From NCBI GenBank assembly GCA_963704355.1, contig OY969891.1, positions 992,001-1,056,000 on the forward strand: a stretch of 64,000 nt of DNA, written 5' to 3'. The stretch is from Bog-473 sp963704355 (GTDB lineage Bacteria > Actinomycetota > Acidimicrobiia > Acidimicrobiales > RAAP-2). Positions 61,130 to 64,000 of the stretch are shown here, one piece after another. The notes under the pieces were generated by a model that worked only from the letters and a program-made list of their open reading frames with translations, ran no database searches and was not told where the DNA came from. Position 1 is the first letter of the stretch. Each line of letters opens with the position of its first letter. Both the position numbers and the translations under genes were made by a program.

Positions 61130-63229
61130 ATGGCTGACGCCACCCCCACCCGCGACTTCCCGCTCGCCAAGACCCGCAACATCGGGATCATGGCCCACAT
61201 CGACGCGGGCAAGACCACGACGACCGAGCGCATCCTCTATTACACCGGTCGCAACTACAAGATCGGCGAGGTGCACGAGGGTGCCGCCACCATGGACTGG
61301 ATGGTCCAGGAGCAGGAGCGCGGCATCACCATCACCTCGGCCGCCACCACCTGCAGCTGGCGGGACAACTGGATCAACATCATCGACACCCCGGGCCACG
61401 TCGACTTCACCGTCGAGGTGGAGCGGTCCCTGCGCGTCCTCGACGGCGCGGTGGCCGTGTTCGACGCCGTGGCCGGCGTGGAGCCCCAGACCGAGACGGT
61501 GTGGCGCCAGGCCAACAAGTACAACGTGCCGCGCATCTGCTTCGTCAACAAAATGGACCGCATCGGCGCCGACTTCGAGCGCACGGTCCAGATGATCCGG
61601 GACCGCCTCGATGCGCTGCCTGCCGTCGTGCAGCTCCCGATCGGGGTCGAGTCCGAGTTCAAGGGCGTGGTCGACCTGCTCGAGGAGAAGGCGCTCGTCT
61701 GGTCCTCGGACATGGGCGAGGAGTGGGAGACCCTCGACATCCCCGCCGACATCGCGGCCGAGGCCGAGGACGCCCGCCAGCAGCTCATCGACGTCGTCTC
61801 CAACTTCGACGACACCATCATGGAGAAGTACCTCTCCGAGGAGCCGATCACCGCCGACGACCTGCGCCGCGCCCTGCGCACGGCCACGCTGGCCGCGGCC
61901 GTGGTGCCGGTGCTCTGCGGCTCGGCCTTCAAGAACAAGGGCGTGCAGCCGATGCTCGACGCCGTCGTCGAGTACCTGCCCAGCCCGCTCGACCTGCCGC
62001 CCACCGAGGGCCACCGTCCGGGCAAGACCGAGGACCTCGAGGAGCGCAAGGCCGACGACGGCGACGCCTTCAGCGCGCTGGCCTTCAAGATCATGACCGA
62101 CCCCTACGTCGGCAAGCTGACCTACATCCGCGTCTACTCGGGCACCTTGCCCAAGGGCGGGTCCGTCCTCAACTCCACCAAGGGCAAGAGGGAGCGGGTC
62201 GGGCGCATCCTCCAGATGCACGCCAACCACCGCGAGGACAAGGACGCCATCTTCGCCGGCGACATCATGGCCGTGGTCGGACTGAAGAACACGACGACAG
62301 GCGACACGCTATGCGACCCGGCCCATCCGATCCAGCTCGAGGCGCTCGAGTTCCCCGAGCCGGTGATCCACGTGGCCGTCGAGCCCAAGACGAAGGCGGA
62401 CCAGGACAAGCTGTCGCGCGCCCTGTTCGCGCTCAGCGAGGAGGATCCCACGTTCCGGGTGCGCTCCGACGAGGAGACGGGCCAGACGGTGATCTCGGGC
62501 ATGGGCGAGCTGCATCTCGAGGTGCTGGTCGACCGGATGCTGCGCGAGTTCAGTGTCGACGCCAACGTGGGCAAGCCCCAGGTGGCCTACCGCGAGACGA
62601 TCCGCAAGCCGGTCGACAAGATCGAGGAGCGGTACATCCGCCAGACCGGTGGCCGTGGCCAGTACGGCCACGTGGTCATCAGTGCCGAGCCCACCGGGCC
62701 CGGCGGCGGCTACGAGTTCGTCGACAAGATCACCGGCGGCGTGATCCCGAAGGAGTACATCTCCTCGGTCGACGCCGGGATCCAGGAGGCCCTCACCGCA
62801 GGGGTGCTGGCCGGCTACCCGACGGTCGACGTGCGGGTCACCCTCACGTACGGCTCGTACCACGACGTCGACTCCTCGGAGATGGCGTTCAAAATCGCCG
62901 GCTCCATGGCGATCAAGAAGGCCCTCCACGCGGCCAGCCCCGTGCTCCTCGAGCCGGTGATGGCGGTGACGGTGACCACTCCGGGGGACTACATGGGCGA
63001 CGTGATGGGCGACCTGTCGTCGCGCCGGGGGCGCATCGGGCTCACCGAGCAGCAGGGCACGTCCCAAGTGATCAACGCCCACGTACCGTTGGCCGAGATG
63101 TTCGGCTACGCTACTGACCTGCGGTCGCGCACCCAGGGTCGCGCCACGTACACGATGCAATTCGAGTCGTACAACGAAGTGCCCGAGTCGATCTCCAAGG
63201 AGATCATCGCCCGGGCGCACGGGGAGTAG
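61130..63229 (+). CDS. fusA: Elongation factor G
   Basis: The 699-residue GTPase moves tRNA and mRNA through the ribosome. Its GTP-binding motifs are all visible: IMAHIDAGKTTTTERILYYT (P loop), RGITITSAATT (switch region), DTPGHVDF and VNKMDRIGADF. Domain IV (RQTGGRGQYGHVVISAEP) and the C-terminal GDLSSRRGRIGLTEQQGTSQ follow in normal order. Length is normal. It belongs to the rpsL-rpsG-fusA-tuf group. Confidence 0.97.
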   Translation: MADATPTRDFPLAKTRNIGIMAHIDAGKTTTTERILYYTGRNYKIGEVHEGAATMDWMVQEQERGITITSAATTCSWRDNWINIIDTPGHVDFTVEVERSLRVLDGAVAVFDAVAGVEPQTETVWRQANKYNVPRICFVNKMDRIGADFERTVQMIRDRLDALPAVVQLPIGVESEFKGVVDLLEEKALVWSSDMGEEWETLDIPADIAAEAEDARQQLIDVVSNFDDTIMEKYLSEEPITADDLRRALRTATLAAAVVPVLCGSAFKNKGVQPMLDAVVEYLPSPLDLPPTEGHRPGKTEDLEERKADDGDAFSALAFKIMTDPYVGKLTYIRVYSGTLPKGGSVLNSTKGKRERVGRILQMHANHREDKDAIFAGDIMAVVGLKNTTTGDTLCDPAHPIQLEALEFPEPVIHVAVEPKTKADQDKLSRALFALSEEDPTFRVRSDEETGQTVISGMGELHLEVLVDRMLREFSVDANVGKPQVAYRETIRKPVDKIEERYIRQTGGRGQYGHVVISAEPTGPGGGYEFVDKITGGVIPKEYISSVDAGIQEALTAGVLAGYPTVDVRVTLTYGSYHDVDSSEMAFKIAGSMAIKKALHAASPVLLEPVMAVTVTTPGDYMGDVMGDLSSRRGRIGLTEQQGTSQVINAHVPLAEMFGYATDLRSRTQGRATYTMQFESYNEVPESISKEIIARAHGE

Positions 63230-63233
63230 GCCC

Positions 63234-63254
63234 GGGCGGCGCCCGGAGCCGCCC
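63234..63254 (+). terminator. Stem-loop between fusA and tuf
   Basis: GGGCGGC at 63234-63240 pairs with GCCGCCC at 63248-63254 around a seven-base loop, right after the fusA stop. There is no T tract, so it may attenuate or process the transcript rather than end it. Confidence 0.4.
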
Positions 63255-63343
63255 AGACCGCAAACCACACAAGAGATCTCACACAGAGGCAAAGAGCGTC
63301 GGGGCCAGAGGGGCACCGGCAAGGAGTAGGGAGTAGCGAGGCG

Positions 63344-64000
63344 ATGGCCAAGCAGAAGTTCGAGCGCAACAAGCCGCATGTCAACGTCGGGACCATGGGT
63401 CACATCGACCATGGCAAGACGACGCTCACGGCCGCCATCACCAAGGTGTTGTCGGAGCGCAACCCCAACACCTCCTTCACCAAGTTCGAGGACATCGACA
63501 AGGCGCCGGAGGAGAAGCAGCGCGGCATCACGATCACGATCGCCCACGTCGAGTACGAGACCGACAAGCGCCACTACGCGCACGTCGACATGCCCGGCCA
63601 CGCCGACTACATCAAGAACATGATCACCGGGGCCGCTCAGATCGACGGTGCCATCCTGGTCGTGTCGGCCGCCGACGGCCCCATGCCCCAGACCCGGGAG
63701 CACGTGCTGCTGGCCCGCCAGGTTGGCGTGCCCTACATCGTGGTCGCCCTGAACAAGGCCGACATGGTCGACGACGAGGAGCTGCTCGAGCTCGTCGAGC
63801 TCGAGGTGCGCGAGCTCCTGAGCCAGTACGAGTTCCCCGGCGACGACACCCCCATCGTGCGGGTCAGCGCGCTGAAGGCCCTCGACGGCGACCCCGAGTG
63901 GAGCGAGAAGATCGTCGAGCTGATGGACGCGGTCGACGACTACATCCCCGAGCCCGAGCGCGACGTCGACAGGCCGTTCCTCATGCCGGTCGAGGACGTC
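63344..64000 (+). CDS. tuf: Elongation factor Tu, N-terminal part (cut by window end)
   Basis: The 219 residues seen cover the GTPase domain of the factor that delivers aminoacyl-tRNA. Motifs are GTMGHIDHGKTTLTAAITKV (P loop), EEKQRGITITIAHVEYET (switch I), DMPGHADYIKNM (switch II) and LNKADMVDD. Switch II has Met83 where nearly all bacterial EF-Tu have Cys in DCPGH. ATG 63344 comes after a 114-bp gap with a stem-loop. The gene continues beyond the window. Confidence 0.96.
   Translation, partial: MAKQKFERNKPHVNVGTMGHIDHGKTTLTAAITKVLSERNPNTSFTKFEDIDKAPEEKQRGITITIAHVEYETDKRHYAHVDMPGHADYIKNMITGAAQIDGAILVVSAADGPMPQTREHVLLARQVGVPYIVVALNKADMVDDEELLELVELEVRELLSQYEFPGDDTPIVRVSALKALDGDPEWSEKIVELMDAVDDYIPEPERDVDRPFLMPVEDV

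Overview
This window looks like a chromosomal segment of a high-GC actinobacterium. The family mix suggests the class Acidimicrobiia: a secreted protein built of GYWL...GGIFSFGDA repeats, several large extracellular beta-propeller proteins, an ethylmalonyl-CoA pathway gene set, a fused LivH-LivM permease, and the rpsL-rpsG-fusA-tuf string. This placement is inferred from gene content, not from a database search.

Region A (1-38.9 kb) is a secretome island of visibly lower GC (my impression, not computed). Nearly every protein has a signal peptide or membrane anchor and is built of repeats. It holds a TPR protein (frameshifted, cut by the window start), three pectate-lyase-like beta-helix proteins, and two ~1400-residue paralogues facing each other (PKD x3 - phosphoesterase - PKD x2 - Ig-like - eight PQQ-like blades). 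There is also a large GH3 glycosidase with an LppX/LprG-like partner, two divergent 14-repeat FG-GAP paralogues, a 14-repeat SC/AVG protein, a stand-alone phosphoesterase, a family 2 glycosyltransferase, an HlyD-like adaptor with an FtsX-like permease (no ATPase beside them), a sulfotransferase and an SC/AVG-GYWL repeat protein. The gaps hold decayed pieces of the same families (1.9, 13.1 and 22.4-22.8 kb), and one complete IS1380-like element (2078-3741) with terminal inverted repeats and a 4-bp target duplication. The island seems to evolve by duplication, inversion and decay of surface-protein genes.

Region B (38.9-52.3 kb) is central metabolism of higher GC. It carries crotonyl-CoA carboxylase/reductase with an ethylmalonyl/methylmalonyl-CoA epimerase, a divergent thiolase, 3-hydroxyacyl-CoA dehydrogenase, a MeaA-type ethylmalonyl-CoA mutase and a propionyl-CoA carboxylase beta subunit with a small epsilon-like protein. 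Together these make up much of an acetyl-CoA assimilation route through ethylmalonyl-CoA. Between them lie a SixA-like phosphatase, aspartate kinase (one-base frameshift), two cyclophilins and an S51-like protein that has lost its nucleophile serine.

Region C (52.5-59.8 kb) is a tightly overlapping branched-chain-amino-acid-type ABC transporter operon: livG, livF, two unrecognised membrane or secreted genes, a lipoprotein receptor and a fused livHM. Region D (59.8-64 kb) starts with two identical 48-bp repeats and a good sigma70-like promoter, then rpsL, rpsG, fusA and the start of tuf, which is cut by the window end. Related palindromic repeats lie at 46.4 kb. I found no tRNA, rRNA or CRISPR array.
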